A stretch of DNA of 64,000 nt. Origin: Carya illinoinensis. Taxonomy: Eukaryota; Streptophyta; Magnoliopsida; Fagales; Juglandaceae. The notes beneath the pieces are model-generated. The model was given only the letters and a program-made list of their open reading frames with translations. It did no database searches and had not been told where the DNA came from. The translations under genes were made by a program, and so were the position numbers. Positions within the stretch are counted from its first letter, which is position 1. The number at the start of each line of letters is the position of its first letter. Below, in pieces: positions 36,513 through 48,700 of this stretch. The DNA lies in the NCBI RefSeq assembly GCF_018687715.1, contig NC_056766.1:42324933-42388932 (forward strand). Reading direction: 5' to 3'.

Positions 36513-37092
36513 ACCTGAAACTTATAGGCGATTAGCCCCCAACACCGAGGTGAGCTGTGAGAGCTGCGAGCAAGAAATAGTCAGAGATTTCCTTATCAAC
36601 AAACACCTAAACTAAATGCAATAAGCCGTGTACTTTGAAGAGAAATTTCAGCTCTCACAGCTCTCCCATGGCGTCGAGAGGAAGAAAAATGGGAAGAAAT
36701 CAACAGGAAAAATAGAGAGAGGAAACAACCAGAGAAGAAAAATAGTTGGGTAATCGGGGAAGACAATCAACCAAAGAATCGAAATAGGAAATTTTTCTCT
36801 TATTTTATTCGGTGATTCACTGGTGCATCGATGGTGCTTGAAATGTGAGGGAGGAAGCAAACCATTCACCCTAGCGAGAGGGAAGAACACGCGGGACAGA
36901 AGGGAAAAAACAGGAGACAAATACACGATGCGGATGTACAGTAGGTCCCCAAAGATGGGGATTTCCTGTACAGACCGGAAACATAGATCGTAAAATGGGG
37001 AACAGGATGTGAGGTGTTTTTATGGCAAAACCCTAAAAAAATCTCTAAATTATAGGAAAAACTTCCATACGCAGACTCGGATGGGAATGCTC

Positions 37093-39470
37093 TTATAAGG
37101 AAAGAGTTATGCTTAGGAATCCTATACCATATACATGTTGAATAGAGTTAGTAATATTATATACAGTTTTATAATACCTAAGTTTTGAATATTATTTAAA
37201 AAAATAAAATTTTTTTCATATAAATCTTATGTTTATCTATTTTTTTAAAAAGAATATACGAGATTGTATATTTTAAAACTGTAAATATCATTTCTCTTTT
37301 TTAAAAATGTAAAATTATAATATTATTTTTTTAAAATAATAATTTTTTTTACATTTATTTATCAATAAAACTGTATACGTAATCTTTCATTCAAGACTTC
37401 AAATAAAATTTTTTAAAAATTAATATTTTTATATAAATTATATATATATATATATTTTAAAAAGAATATACGATTATAAATATTATTTTTGGTAGCGTAA
37501 AACTGCTGAATAGAATTATTCGTAAGGTAACAATCTCGTCTTAGATGGAGATTGATGATATATGCCGACCGTCGGATGAGATTGTGTGGACTGAGGAGAT
37601 TCTAGTCAAATTGTTTGCGTGAATATTCCGTTAATTCTTTTGAATAAAACTGCAAGATATGATTTGATTTGGAAAAATAAAAAAAATAAAAAAGGGAGAG
37701 GTCGTGCGCGTTAAGGCCACTTCGTGCCAAGTATCATAGGGATCCGGATTCGAAAACTCTTATGAGATCTCATCACAGTTTCTTGGGCTAATGGCCTCTT
37801 GCCACGTGGTAAGTGGTCCTTTCGGCCGAGATGATATGGTTAGTGGGTCCATGTATACTCCTGGGATGGCTTTTTTCTTTTCTTTTTTTTTTTTTAGTAA
37901 TTTGAAAAGCAATAATGATATCCTATATTTTTTCTATTGTTATTTTACTATTTAATGATTTTTTATTCTTTAAATCTAGGTTGATAATTTGAAAAAATAA
38001 AAATTTTCTATAATTTAAAAAAAATTTAATTAATTAACATAATTACGTAATTTAATTAAAAATAAATTATATTTTATACAAATTGATTAAAAAAATAAAA
38101 GAATGTCAATTTCATGAGTAGTATATTATGTGGACCAATTCGTTAAATGAGTGGTACGATACGATCGTATAACTCATTTAATAATTAATTTCTATTGGAT
38201 TAATTTAAACACGACTTATTTAATTAATTTTAATATTTTTTATTTATTTCATATAAATGAGTTAAACTTATTGGTATATTTATTTCAGCCAAAATCCAAA
38301 ACTAAAATTATACTCAATTTTCAAGTAATTTAAACTTGAAGCAACGAAAACTCAAGCTAAAAAGATAAGGTTATGTTTAGATGTTAATATCATCTCAGTC
38401 TATTTTAAACCAATTATTGATAGTACTATTATTTTTTTAATTTTTTATAAAAAGTTTAAACTCATCTCCACCTGATTCATATATTCAAATATATATTTGG
38501 ACCTATTTATATTTAAACCCTAGCTAAGAAGAAATAATAACATTCATGTTTTGGGTTGTGACTATCGTAAGGATATATACTTAAATTCGATATTTTGATT
38601 ACACAGATGAGATGAAATAAAAATTATAAATTAAATAATATATTATTAAAATATAATTTTTATTTTGAAATTTAAAAAAGTTTATTGTTTATTATATTTT
38701 GTGTTATGGACATATTTCACTACCACTTACCCACAACTACATGCAACCAAAGATCAAGATGGTTTGGGGGATTCGAGGGAACATTTCCGATATTTAAGTC
38801 AGTAATCAAATAAATGTTTTTCAATACCAATGAATTAAATGCCTTTTACATATCTAGATTCTTCATTTATATAAAGCCTCTGAAATGTTTTGTTATTACA
38901 TGATAACGAACACATGTTCTTTGAAACTCAAACTCGGGGATGAAGGGCTCATCTCATATTTATTTAAAATGATAAGTACTTTGATCCCACGCCACTTTCG
39001 AATGGTTATTCAATTGGTGTTAGTGATGCCCCCAAAATTGAGTTGTGCTTTTGTGTAGTGAGATGGGTTATGGGCTTGACTAATGGCCTCGGCCCATTTG
39101 GGTTTGACCGATTATAATGTCCTCTCAATTTTGTACGAAAATTTAAAAAAATTATAATAATTATATAATATGATGATCTACCAAATCAAATCAAATCTTA
39201 TTCTATAACAAATTTATATACATACTTGACCAGCAGTTAGAAATTCTAACTATAATATATATAGATTGGCAAATTTTATTTACAAGTCGGTGTGGATAAC
39301 ACATTTAGTAAATTGCTTATAATATATAGTTTGATTTAAAACATAAATTTTAAAATTTAATCTTATCAATTAAATAATATGAATAATACCATTTTGGTTC
39401 TCTCCAATATTTTAATTGAAAATTACGTAGTTCAGAGGAAAACATAGTCATGATTATATAGTTTGGCATG
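37093..39470. other. AT-rich gap between the Harbinger and hAT elements
   Basis: No gene recognised. Holds a candidate SINE at 37695-37894, an AT-rich MITE-like stretch at about 38371-38517 (TTATGTTTAGATGTTAATAT to TATATTTGGACC), and AT runs. Confidence 0.5.
37695..37894 (+). mobile_element. Candidate tRNA-derived SINE
   Basis: An island of higher GC in AT-rich DNA: GTCGTGCGCGTTAAGGCCAC (A-box position), then GGATTCGAAAACTC (close to the B box GGTTCGANTCC), then TTGCCACGTGGTAAGTGG and GGTTAGTGGG, ending in a T-rich tail. The two internal-promoter-like boxes and a homopolymer tail fit a plant SINE. Flanks ATTTGGAAAA and ATTTGAAAAG could be an imperfect target duplication. Confidence 0.4.
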
Positions 39471-41462
39471 ATGGTGCATAGGGTTGCAAACGAATCGAAT
39501 CGAGTCGAATTCGAACAAGGGGTTAAGAGCTCGTTTAGCATATATATCTACTCGAACTCAACTCGAGCTCGAAAAAGATTGAGAATTTCTGATCGAGCTC
39601 GACTCGTCTAATGTAAAGTCTGATCGAACTCGACTCGAACTCGAGTACAAAAAGTACTCGAGTTGATACGAGCTCGAGTAGCTCAACTCGAGTTCGATTT
39701 AAATCATACCCACAATTTTTTATTTTTTATTTTTGTTGGCTGAAGTAGAAATGAGATTATTTCTCTTCATCAACTTTAACTAGAATTATGATAATATATA
39801 TTAAATTGAGTTCTTAATGATTATTAGACATAAATCAATGATTCATCACTTATCACAATATAATTAAAACTTACAAATAGGTAAAATAATAATTCCAACA
39901 AAATCTATCAAACTTACAAAAATAATAAATTATAATTTCAAATGATAAATCACTAATTACAGTTACAATTTCCAGCAAATTTACTAAAAGAATAAACTTA
40001 GCAGCTTCAAAAGCTTACAAACTTACAAATAATGCCCATTACAAATATAACACAATTCAATGACTTAGTTCTTAGTAGCTTTAGAGCTTGACAAATAATA
40101 ATAAACAAAAAATTATTACAAATAAATTAGTAGATTGATAAAACAATATCAAAGCCTCCATGGCACACATTCAGAAATCTGACTAAAAATTAGACGAAAT
40201 ATCAAAAAACAAGCCCACTTACCTTTGTTTACAAATCTCTATCAAATAATAAATTCCATTTCTTTGATCACCAAGTACAAAAAGAAACACTACAAAATAC
40301 ATTCTTATAATTATTCATATTTCTCCATTCAACACAATTATACTTTTACAAAAAACTAGGGCTGCAATTCAAGTAAGTCAGATATTCAATTAATGAAATT
40401 ACTTAGATCCAAGCTTCCAAAAAATTCCAAATTCCCAACCTTGTCTAGTTGGACAGGTTCAAGCCTCCAACCTCTAATGAGTCAATAAGTTTGATCCACA
40501 AAAATAATTACAACTTTTGTCTTAAATAACATGTTCTATCATTGTTCCTTGTAGTATTTCTAGTAGATCAATTCACAAAAAGAAAAAGAGATTAAAAACT
40601 AGTCAAATGCCAATCACCATCAACCTATAATGCAAAACACACACGATATAATTAGCAACATGATATAACAAAATAACAATTCAAAAATAAATAGCATTAT
40701 ACCAAAAAAGCAAAAATATACACTTGTCACTTGATTCCCATCAAGGCAGTAAAATCTCCTCATAAGTTGGTTCTTCTCTCTAGAAAATGAAAGAAAAAAT
40801 TAGTTAAGACAAGTTCTCAATAAGTTAAGACAAGTTATAGATGGCAATAAAAAATCATTAAATAAAATTATACTTATATTTGATGATTTTTTCAAATAAT
40901 CAAGTAAGATACGTACACAAAAATTAACATTACATTTGTTCTTGTTATAAACAGGAAACCTACAATATGGCATGCATATAACTTTCTTGATATCCACAAC
41001 AGCCTAAAAGATAATAGTTTAGGTGAAAATAAATAATTAATGAGAATGAAGAAGAAAGCATCATAATATCAACTGTGGATTGCATGCCAATTTTTAAAAA
41101 CAATAATGCATTATATTGGGTTGTTCTCATTCCTTTGAGAGTTACCTTGTATGTCACATCTGTGAACTGCGATTTCCCAAATAAGAATTCATCCTCAGTG
41201 AGCAAATTGATTACACATTCTCTTACTTTAAGCTTAAGGTCAAACTCGGATTTCCTAGCCTCAAAACAGGAGTACTCAAAACCAGTTAGGAATATGAACT
41301 AGTTCCTCTGCTTCTAAAACCCAATAGCCGTTACTACTGCTGGAAAGAAGGGGAAGTCTTTTACATAAATATCATATAGAATGAATCTCAGTACAAGATT
41401 GAACCTGTCCATGCTATATAATATTTCTATTGCTAGCCATGTTCTATGGATAGCGTTGATGC

Positions 41463-41468
<6 letters not shown>

Positions 41469-41504
<36 letters not shown>
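41469..41504. repeat. (TG)n microsatellite
   Basis: About 18 TG units inside the hAT element. Confidence 0.97.
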
Positions 41505-41505
<1 letters not shown>

Positions 41506-41660
41506 TCAATGCCCATTTATCAACTATGCAATTCCATAAACTTCAAACAACTCACTTAAGAAAAAATCTATAGTCGTATTTGATATATAGAATGTTAACT
41601 TCACACATGGTTAACCCCCAAAAGAAAGCAATAGCAAAGAAAAGAGGCCGACCAAAAATA

Positions 41661-41784
41661 AACCAGATCTGTGCAAAACAATCTAGCAAAAAAAATCCAG
41701 ATCTAGCAAAAAAAACCCAGATCTAGCTAAAACAAAAATACCCAGATATAGCAAAAAAAAAAAAAAACCCAGATATGTGAAAAA
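41661..41784. repeat. Degenerate short tandem repeat
   Basis: Five variants of CCAGAT(C/A)TAGCAAAAAAAA follow one another inside the hAT element, about 25 bp each. Function unknown. Confidence 0.75.
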
Positions 41785-41879
41785 CACATTACAAGAGAAG
41801 TGCAACGACCCATGCATTCAGGCAGCTTGCGTTTCCGGCCATTCTGAAAATAAATAAATAAATATATATCAATGAAAAT

Positions 41880-42560
41880 AACTCTAATTATAAGGTACCC
41901 CATTGGCTCGGTCAAAGCAAGATTCAATAAATTGCAATTTGTAGCACTTAGATAGTCAGTTTTCCACTTTATTTTGAAAGAGAAGCCTCCACATGGATCG
42001 ACATAAAAGGCAAAATTATAAAGAAACAAATAAACAAGAACAGAGCAGCAAGACCCTTACAACAAATTTATCAAGTTTAGAGAAGAAAATTTAAGAGAGA
42101 CATATAAGGAGATCTTCACAAAAAGAACAAAAAAAAAAAAAAAACAACTGAAGTTTACATGGCTAGGAAGAGACACTCTAGTGGTGAGACCAGGGATGAT
42201 AAAGCTCTGGATGGGGCCGTGACAGCCTGAAAGCGATTTGTTAGCATCAGGCAAAGGCTGTCCGGCCGATGGGTGGCGAAGATCAAGGACACCTTTCAAT
42301 AGAGTGTGAAAAACACGTAGTTGAGAGGGATGAGGGATCTAGGGTTTCAAGGATTTGGGACGATTCTGGGATTCAGAGAGAGAGAGAGAGCGAGCGAGAG
42401 AGAGAGTGTAATTATTTTTTTAGAACAGTGCGGCGCAGAGAGGGGGAATGGGAAAATTAGATGAAACTAGGGTTATGGGAGCTCCAAAACGATGTCGTTT
42501 TGGATGGGTTTAGAGGGCTGGGCTCCAGCGCACGGGCTGGGCCCTTCATATTACCAAAGC
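41880..42560 (-). pseudogene. Host-gene-like 5' region carried in the hAT element
   Basis: On the minus strand from about 42560: AAAACGACATCGTTTTGG, AACCCTAGTTTC (telo-box-like), a CT-rich leader, and a non-AT-rich open frame reading VLDLRHPSAGQPLPDANKSL and continuing to SLPSHVNFS (about 42293-42145) without an ATG of its own, then a possible acceptor (TTTTCAG at about 41845) with MAGNASCLNAWVVALLL or, in another frame, NGRKRKLPECMGRCTS. The promoter motifs and CT leader look like a plant housekeeping gene start, and composition contrasts with the element ends. I do not recognise the protein. Most likely captured cargo; an unknown small gene is possible. Confidence 0.35.
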
Positions 42561-43507
42561 CTACAAGATTTTTATTATAGTATTTTTGTTATTTCCTATA
42601 GACTTATAGTGTCTTTTAAAAATGAAATAAATTAAAAAATATTTTTAAAAAATACTTAATAAATTTTTTTGCAATTGGTCATTTGTAATGTGGTTTAAAT
42701 AATTCAATAAACTTGTTTCTACTTAAAAAAAATGACATTGAAAGAAAAGCTTTTTGTTTTCATAGATAAAATTTTACCTATATTTAACTAAGATGCTTTA
42801 GGCCATATATTTCTCTTATTATCAATTTATTTTCCATTATATTGATATTTATTTTTCATATATTCATTTTTCTGTTATACTTAATAATTATTTAGGTGAA
42901 TGCTATATAATAATTATATTTTAATAAGAGCATATGAAAATGTAAATATTTATTATAATAGATTTGTATTTTTCACAATGCACATGTGCCTCTTACTAGT
43001 AATATTAAATATGGCCAAATAATCAAAATGAAATTAGATAAGAAAGTGTAGTAATCAAATTAAAGTTGCTTACTCTTTATAAACATTTGACTCAATAATT
43101 CTTTTGTGAACTTAATACATTATTATACTCAACATTATTCCTTCGTCACCTTGTTATACATAAAGTAACAAAATATATTACTTATATGAAGTATAAAAAT
43201 AATACATATAAGTTTATAACACATAAAATATATACAATAAAAGAATATATGTAAGAGTATATATATAAATATTACGAGTATTGTGACGAGCTCAAAACGA
43301 GTCGAATCGAGTTTATACGAATATTGTTCACGAGCCTAAACCGAATCGAGTCGAGATTATACGAGTTTTGCTCGTTTAATATTCGAACCAATATTAGTGC
43401 TCACGAATGACTCATTTATTAAATGAACCGAGTCCGAGTCGAATTTATATGAGTTGATCTCGAATTGTTCACTAGCGGCTCTGTTCGTTTGCAGCCCTAA
43501 TGGTGCA

Positions 43508-44437
43508 AGAAGTACTTGGACTTGGAGTGATGATTCATGACAAAATACAAATGTTTTTGTTTTTACCGTTTAAGTATTTTTGAATAATTATTTGTGAAGA
43601 AATACACCATGTAGTCCTTAAAACATTTTGACATAACAACAAGAAGGATACATGGTCGGAATTTTCTATTCTTCAGTGACGGAATTCTTAATACTAACCT
43701 TATTTTACAGGTGGCTCTACCGCTATTGTTGGGAGCTCCCGATAGTGTATATATATATATATATATTTAAAAAAAAAAAAAAAAAAAAACATAAGGAGCC
43801 CTTAGCGTTAAGAATAACATTTTCCTATTCTATATTATAAGGGTTTTTCATCTTTAGTCAATTGCTTAAATAAAAATGAACTTAAAATGTGACATACTGG
43901 TTGTTGATTAATATAATATAAATTTTTAATTTTATTATTTAAGTCTATTATATATAATATAATATTTATTATATACACTACTTATACTATATTAGTATAA
44001 TTAGACACTGATAAATTAGTAATTATTAATAATAAATATTAAATTATAACAATTAAATTTAATATTAAAAAAATTATAATATTAAACTTATGTAATGCCA
44101 TATGTGTAAACCGTAAGCTAAAAAAATCGGATTGAAATTAAAAAAATTTTGATTTTGATTTTGATTTTATCTTATATATTTATATACTTTAAAATTATAT
44201 ATATATATATATATATTTTTATCTTAATACTGTATTTAAAGTTATTTTTATTAAAATAAATCGTATTTTACCCTAGACAACTGCTGTTCTCGCAAATAAA
44301 TAAATAAATAATAATAATAATAATAAACCTGCTGTTCTTGTTAATTTGAAAACAAAAAAGAGGTATTAAGCGGAAGGTATTCGTTATCCCAAGTTCCCAA
44401 CTCGAGCAAAACTGCCGCTCTTGTTCTTCTGCTAACG
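43508..44437. other. AT-rich gap and promoter region of the oxidoreductase gene
   Basis: TA repeat and A-run near 43750-43790, a second TA repeat near 44199-44215 and a TAA/ATA microsatellite near 44297-44330. No gene seen. The last 100 bp before 44438 are likely the 5' UTR. Confidence 0.5.
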
Positions 44438-45654
44438 ATGTCTCTTCTTCCCTCCAAGCTCTTCCCCCTCCATGTCCAACCTCTGATTCCTAACTCTAGA
44501 ATCCCTCATCACTACCATATACTTCCTTACCCTCGTCGTCCCCAAGCACTGCGAGTTCTCTGCTCCAGGAGGTCTGGCAAGCAGCGGTACCCGTCGGAGA
44601 AGAAGAAGCTCAAATATAAGCTCAAGGAGAACCGAATCCCGGTCGAGGAGAACAAGTACGATGGAATCTGGAGGCTCTCCAACCTCGGCGTTCCGGTTCA
44701 CAGGGATCCCGGGAAGGACTTTCTGGGCATCTCGGACGGTTTGCTTGCAGCGATTGCCAAAGTGCTCAAGTTTCCGGTAATTTGGGCAATTGAATTTGTC
44801 TTTCTTTAGAGTTCGAGGAAAATAGATGAGATGGAAAATTTGAGTATCTTGGGGATTTTGGTACGTTGGATTACGGGAAAATGAAAGACTGACCTCGATT
44901 ATGACAACTATTTTATGGCCAATCAATTGAGAACATGACTACTATAGATTTTCCGTTTGGGTTTCTTGAAGCCAGATGACAAGTCTAGTGAATCCTACAC
45001 TCCTTGTCGGCTCAGGGAACAAATTTCGATCTCGTTGTTTGTCGTAAATTTTCTAGTCAGCCAAACTAGATTTATTTATAATTCTCGATATTTTTTTCAA
45101 ATATAATTTTGTTTAGTGCTTTATCTCATATATAAATTATTGGTTTTTTGGTTTCAGTTGGGACAAAATTCTTTTTTCTTTCGGGGTTTTACATTCAAAT
45201 GGTGAAAATTTAAGAATCAAAGTTTTGCGTATCATTCAACTTCCCATATTTTCGCAGTGACTACAAAGTCCCACTAATGCACTTGGTTATTTTATTAATG
45301 GATGATAGAACTTCTCGTGGTGAGATATTTCATCAACATTTATTTTTCCCATCGTGCCAGGTGGCTTCGATGCTGCCAATGGCTGCTTTCACCGTTGTTC
45401 GGAAATCTTTTGATGCCAGGAAGGTTTGCTACAGAATTTTAGGTTTATGATTGTGTTCATTTTGAATCTATTAGCCTTTGAAAGAAGATAAATTTCAACT
45501 GTTGCCTTTTTATTTGAGAATGAAAAATAACCTCGGTAACAACTTGTTGCATGTACTTAACCCAACATATCGTGACAGTTTTATGTAATGACACAAACTA
45601 ATGTTTTATCCATGTAGACTGTCTCGATGGGGATGATTCATGCCTATCCATATG

Positions 45655-45720
<66 letters not shown>

Positions 45721-48700
45721 CATAATTTAAACACAGATGCCTTTAACGGAGGCCACCACATTCAGCACTTTGGAAGGGTTTCCATGCATCTTATTTATCT
45801 TTATAGATGTAGATAATATGAAATGCAGCAGGCAGTAAATTTTTGGGAAGCTACCATATAGCACAATATAGTTTTCGCTACACGTTTCCCATGGAACCTG
45901 AAATTTTACTGAAGGATATCTATTTTCATTGCATGAATATGACATTAGACTTGTGATTAAACTGTTGAAAACATAAAAGGAGTATTGTATAATAAAAACT
46001 TATTACTTATCATACCAAAATGGTTTTAGTGTTAAAAACCATATTCCATTGAAGGTAGAGGAAAATGCCATAGAAGTAAAGAATTGGCTGCCTTTTTAGA
46101 TCACACCTCAATGACCTATCAATAATTCAGAATTTCAGATACAATCCTCGGAGAAAATATGGTTTGCTCATACAGTAGACTCTCTATTGCTATGAATAAT
46201 GTTCTACCTACAGAGTAAAATAAAATGAACTTATTATATGATGGACCTGATGCTTCACGTAAATAGTTTTATTTAAGAGTTAGTTTTCTTAGCTTCTGCC
46301 ATTTTATTTTAGTTTATTCTCGAAGTTGCTGCAGCTGATTTCAATTCGTATGGAACATGCTTTGAAAGCATTTTAATGGGTCTTTGAATTTACATAACTA
46401 GTTCATGTCTGTATAATGCCTATTTGCAGCAATGCTTTCTTCAGCCAAAGCCTATTTTCTTTTGTTCTAGGTGATATGATATCTTTGTTTATTTATCTCC
46501 TGTTGTATCTCTGTTACCTCTGTTTCTTGTTGTTAATGGCTATAGACAGAGGCAGGAGGAATATAGAATTGTGTTATCCATTTCTCCAAGTAATTTTCTT
46601 CACTGATGCTTTCCAGCTGTCAAAGGAGCCAAGATTTGTATATACTGTGGATATAGATGTCAGAAAACTCCTGAGTTTAGAGCCTCATACTTGGGATTTC
46701 ATTTATCGACTGAAGCCTAAAGTTGGGCTAGTTGAACATATGCCTAATGAAAGAGTTTCTGGTGATTTGATCAGTATAATAAATGATGTCAAAAAGAACC
46801 ACCGCGGTTCACCAACAAGAGAAAATGGATCCAACATTGGTTTTGGGTCAGAGAAATCATACAAGTGCCCAACAACCAGAAAGCCAAAAATTGCAGTTGT
46901 TGGTAGTGGACCCTCTGGCCTCTTTGCTTCACTTGTTCTTGCAGAACTTGGTGCTGATGTTACCTTAATAGAAAGAGGCCAAGCAGTGGAACAAAGAGGG
47001 CGTGACATTGGTGCTCTAATTGTCCGTCGTGTTCTGCAAATGGAAAGCAATTTTTGCTTTGGGGAGGTCATATCTCAATTCACTTAGTTCTTTTAAGGTT
47101 GTTTTAGTATCTTCAATTCTAGTTGATGCAGTTGCTTTGTTCAATTCTTCACCCTATTATTTTAAGAGGAATCACGCGTGTTTGCCTATTTGGCCAAGTG
47201 ATGTCGAGAATATTCATTGTCACACTGCATTCTATTGACTGAGTCCATGACTGTTTACGTCATATCTTAGACTGATTGTTGACTTTTTGGAGACTAGAAG
47301 GATCTTAATAACTGACCTAAAAGAGTATACTTGTGCTTCTCTTTTTCTTCTTGTCCTCCTTTCTTTGTTGAATGAAATTTTGAAAATAGTGGTTAAATGG
47401 AAGATATGGCTAGCTAAGAATTATCAATTTAAGGAAAAAAGAACTATCTCTTTTATATGCTCTCTATGAGAAGTTGGTTCACTATCATTTTCTTTCCAGT
47501 TTTTTATTCACTTCAAAGACAATAGTATTAATCAAATCACCAGACATATACAGAGGCATCAAAACTGACAAAGTTGTCTGTGTTGGAAAACTTAATATAA
47601 CATACGTATATGCTATATGCCTCTGTATGTCAATCTAATAGCCAAACTGGGACACCCTGCATCTTGATAAATTTTTCGGTTTTGATGGCTCACGGTCTTA
47701 CTTTTGAATTTTTCTCTAGTTGATGCTTTAGCTAACATGGCATATGAATTGATGGCATAAATCCCTAGGGGTTGACTCAAGTTGTAAAGGCCGTCGTCTT
47801 GGGGGTATGCTCCCTCTAGGTCTAAGGTTCAAATCCTCTTAGGTGCAAACAGTTCCTAGGGGCCATCAGAGTGGGGGATTTTTCTCTTGAATTACCCGAG
47901 GTGCACTTATAGGTAACTTCTTGTCGAGGGCCTGTTCACCTCCAATGTTAGTCGGGACGCTGTTCTTGGACACCCGGTGCCAATAAAAAAAAAAAAAAAG
48001 AAAAAGAAAAAGAAAAATTGATTTTGATTCTCCTCTAGCAACATTCCTTCATGCTGTCTTTTTTCTGTCACTAAGAGATGCTCCTCTTTATTCGAAATCA
48101 GTGAAATTATGCCCCTAACTAAGGCATGCTTCCTGGATAATTTGAGGAGCAGGCATCTGGAACCATTGGTCCATTTAAACCAATTATGCAGCCTGGTTTC
48201 TGCATGCTATGAACTTATAAAGAAGCAATTGCCAGAGTTTATGGCACATAGTGCACTTAGCATGAATTTTCATGGCATATCCCTTATGCCAAGCTACCAG
48301 TTATTGTGTGTTACTGTAATTGCACAGAGGGCAACATCTTGTGTTATAGCTTAATCCAATATGCGTAAGAAAGATTGCTTATTTGTAACTTCAAATACAT
48401 TCACATGGATTTTTTTTTTTTTTTTTTCTTTCTTTCTTTCATCATTCTTCTTCTTTTTTCATGATCATTTTAACTTTTTTCTCATCATGAAGGTGATTTT
48501 TCATTATTTATGTACTTTTGAGCTTTGAGATTTATTAAGGACTTATGCATGGCAGGGTGGTGCAGGTACCTGGAGTGATGGTAAGCTGGTAACTAGAATT
48601 GGAAGAAACAGTGGCAGTGTTCTGGCGGTAGGACTCCACTTCTATTTTTACATTTTTTTTCTCTGTTTTTTTTTATTTAAATTATTATTTTCGTAAAATA

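Larger units (their letters stand above)
29987..37092. mobile_element. Large PIF/Harbinger transposon, TTA duplication
   Basis: 7106 bp. Left end GAGCATCCTCATCCGG at 29987; right end TCGGATGGGAATGCTC ending at 37092; TTA flanks both (29984-29986 and 37093-37095). It holds the two genes typical of autonomous PIF/Harbinger elements: a DDE transposase on plus and a Myb/SANT-like protein on minus, converging. Both are broken. The right part (34740-36110) is a tandem array with 198-bp period, followed by a GA microsatellite. A third copy of the terminal repeat lies inside at 33954. The element at 23773-24725 is a short relative. Confidence 0.92.
39479..43499. mobile_element. hAT-type transposon, 4.0 kb, perfect 8-bp duplication
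   Basis: 4021 bp from TAGGGTTGCAAACGAA to TTCGTTTGCAGCCCTA, inverted termini differing at one of 16 bases, flanked by ATGGTGCA (39471-39478 and 43500-43507). An 8-bp duplication with such termini is typical of hAT elements. Subterminal regions (39490-39700 and 43275-43480) are crowded with ACTCGA/TCGAGT-like words in both orientations, as in hAT transposase-binding regions. No hAT transposase or dimerisation domain is readable, so it is non-autonomous. The interior carries host-gene-like sequence on the minus strand (see 41880-42560). Confidence 0.88.

Noticed and set aside
36424..36615. A frame rich in alternating Arg-Glu
   Set aside because: Produced by the GA microsatellite, not a protein.
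40357..40374. TAGGGCTGCAATTCAAGT, resembling the hAT terminus inside the element
   Set aside because: Only the first 11 bases match and there is no partner end or duplication, so chance cannot be excluded.
46416..46616. Upstream part of the long frame leading into exon 3 of the PDE327-like gene
   Set aside because: It is intron read-through: a TTCCAG acceptor at 46616 joins in phase with exon 2, and the upstream residues do not fit the family.
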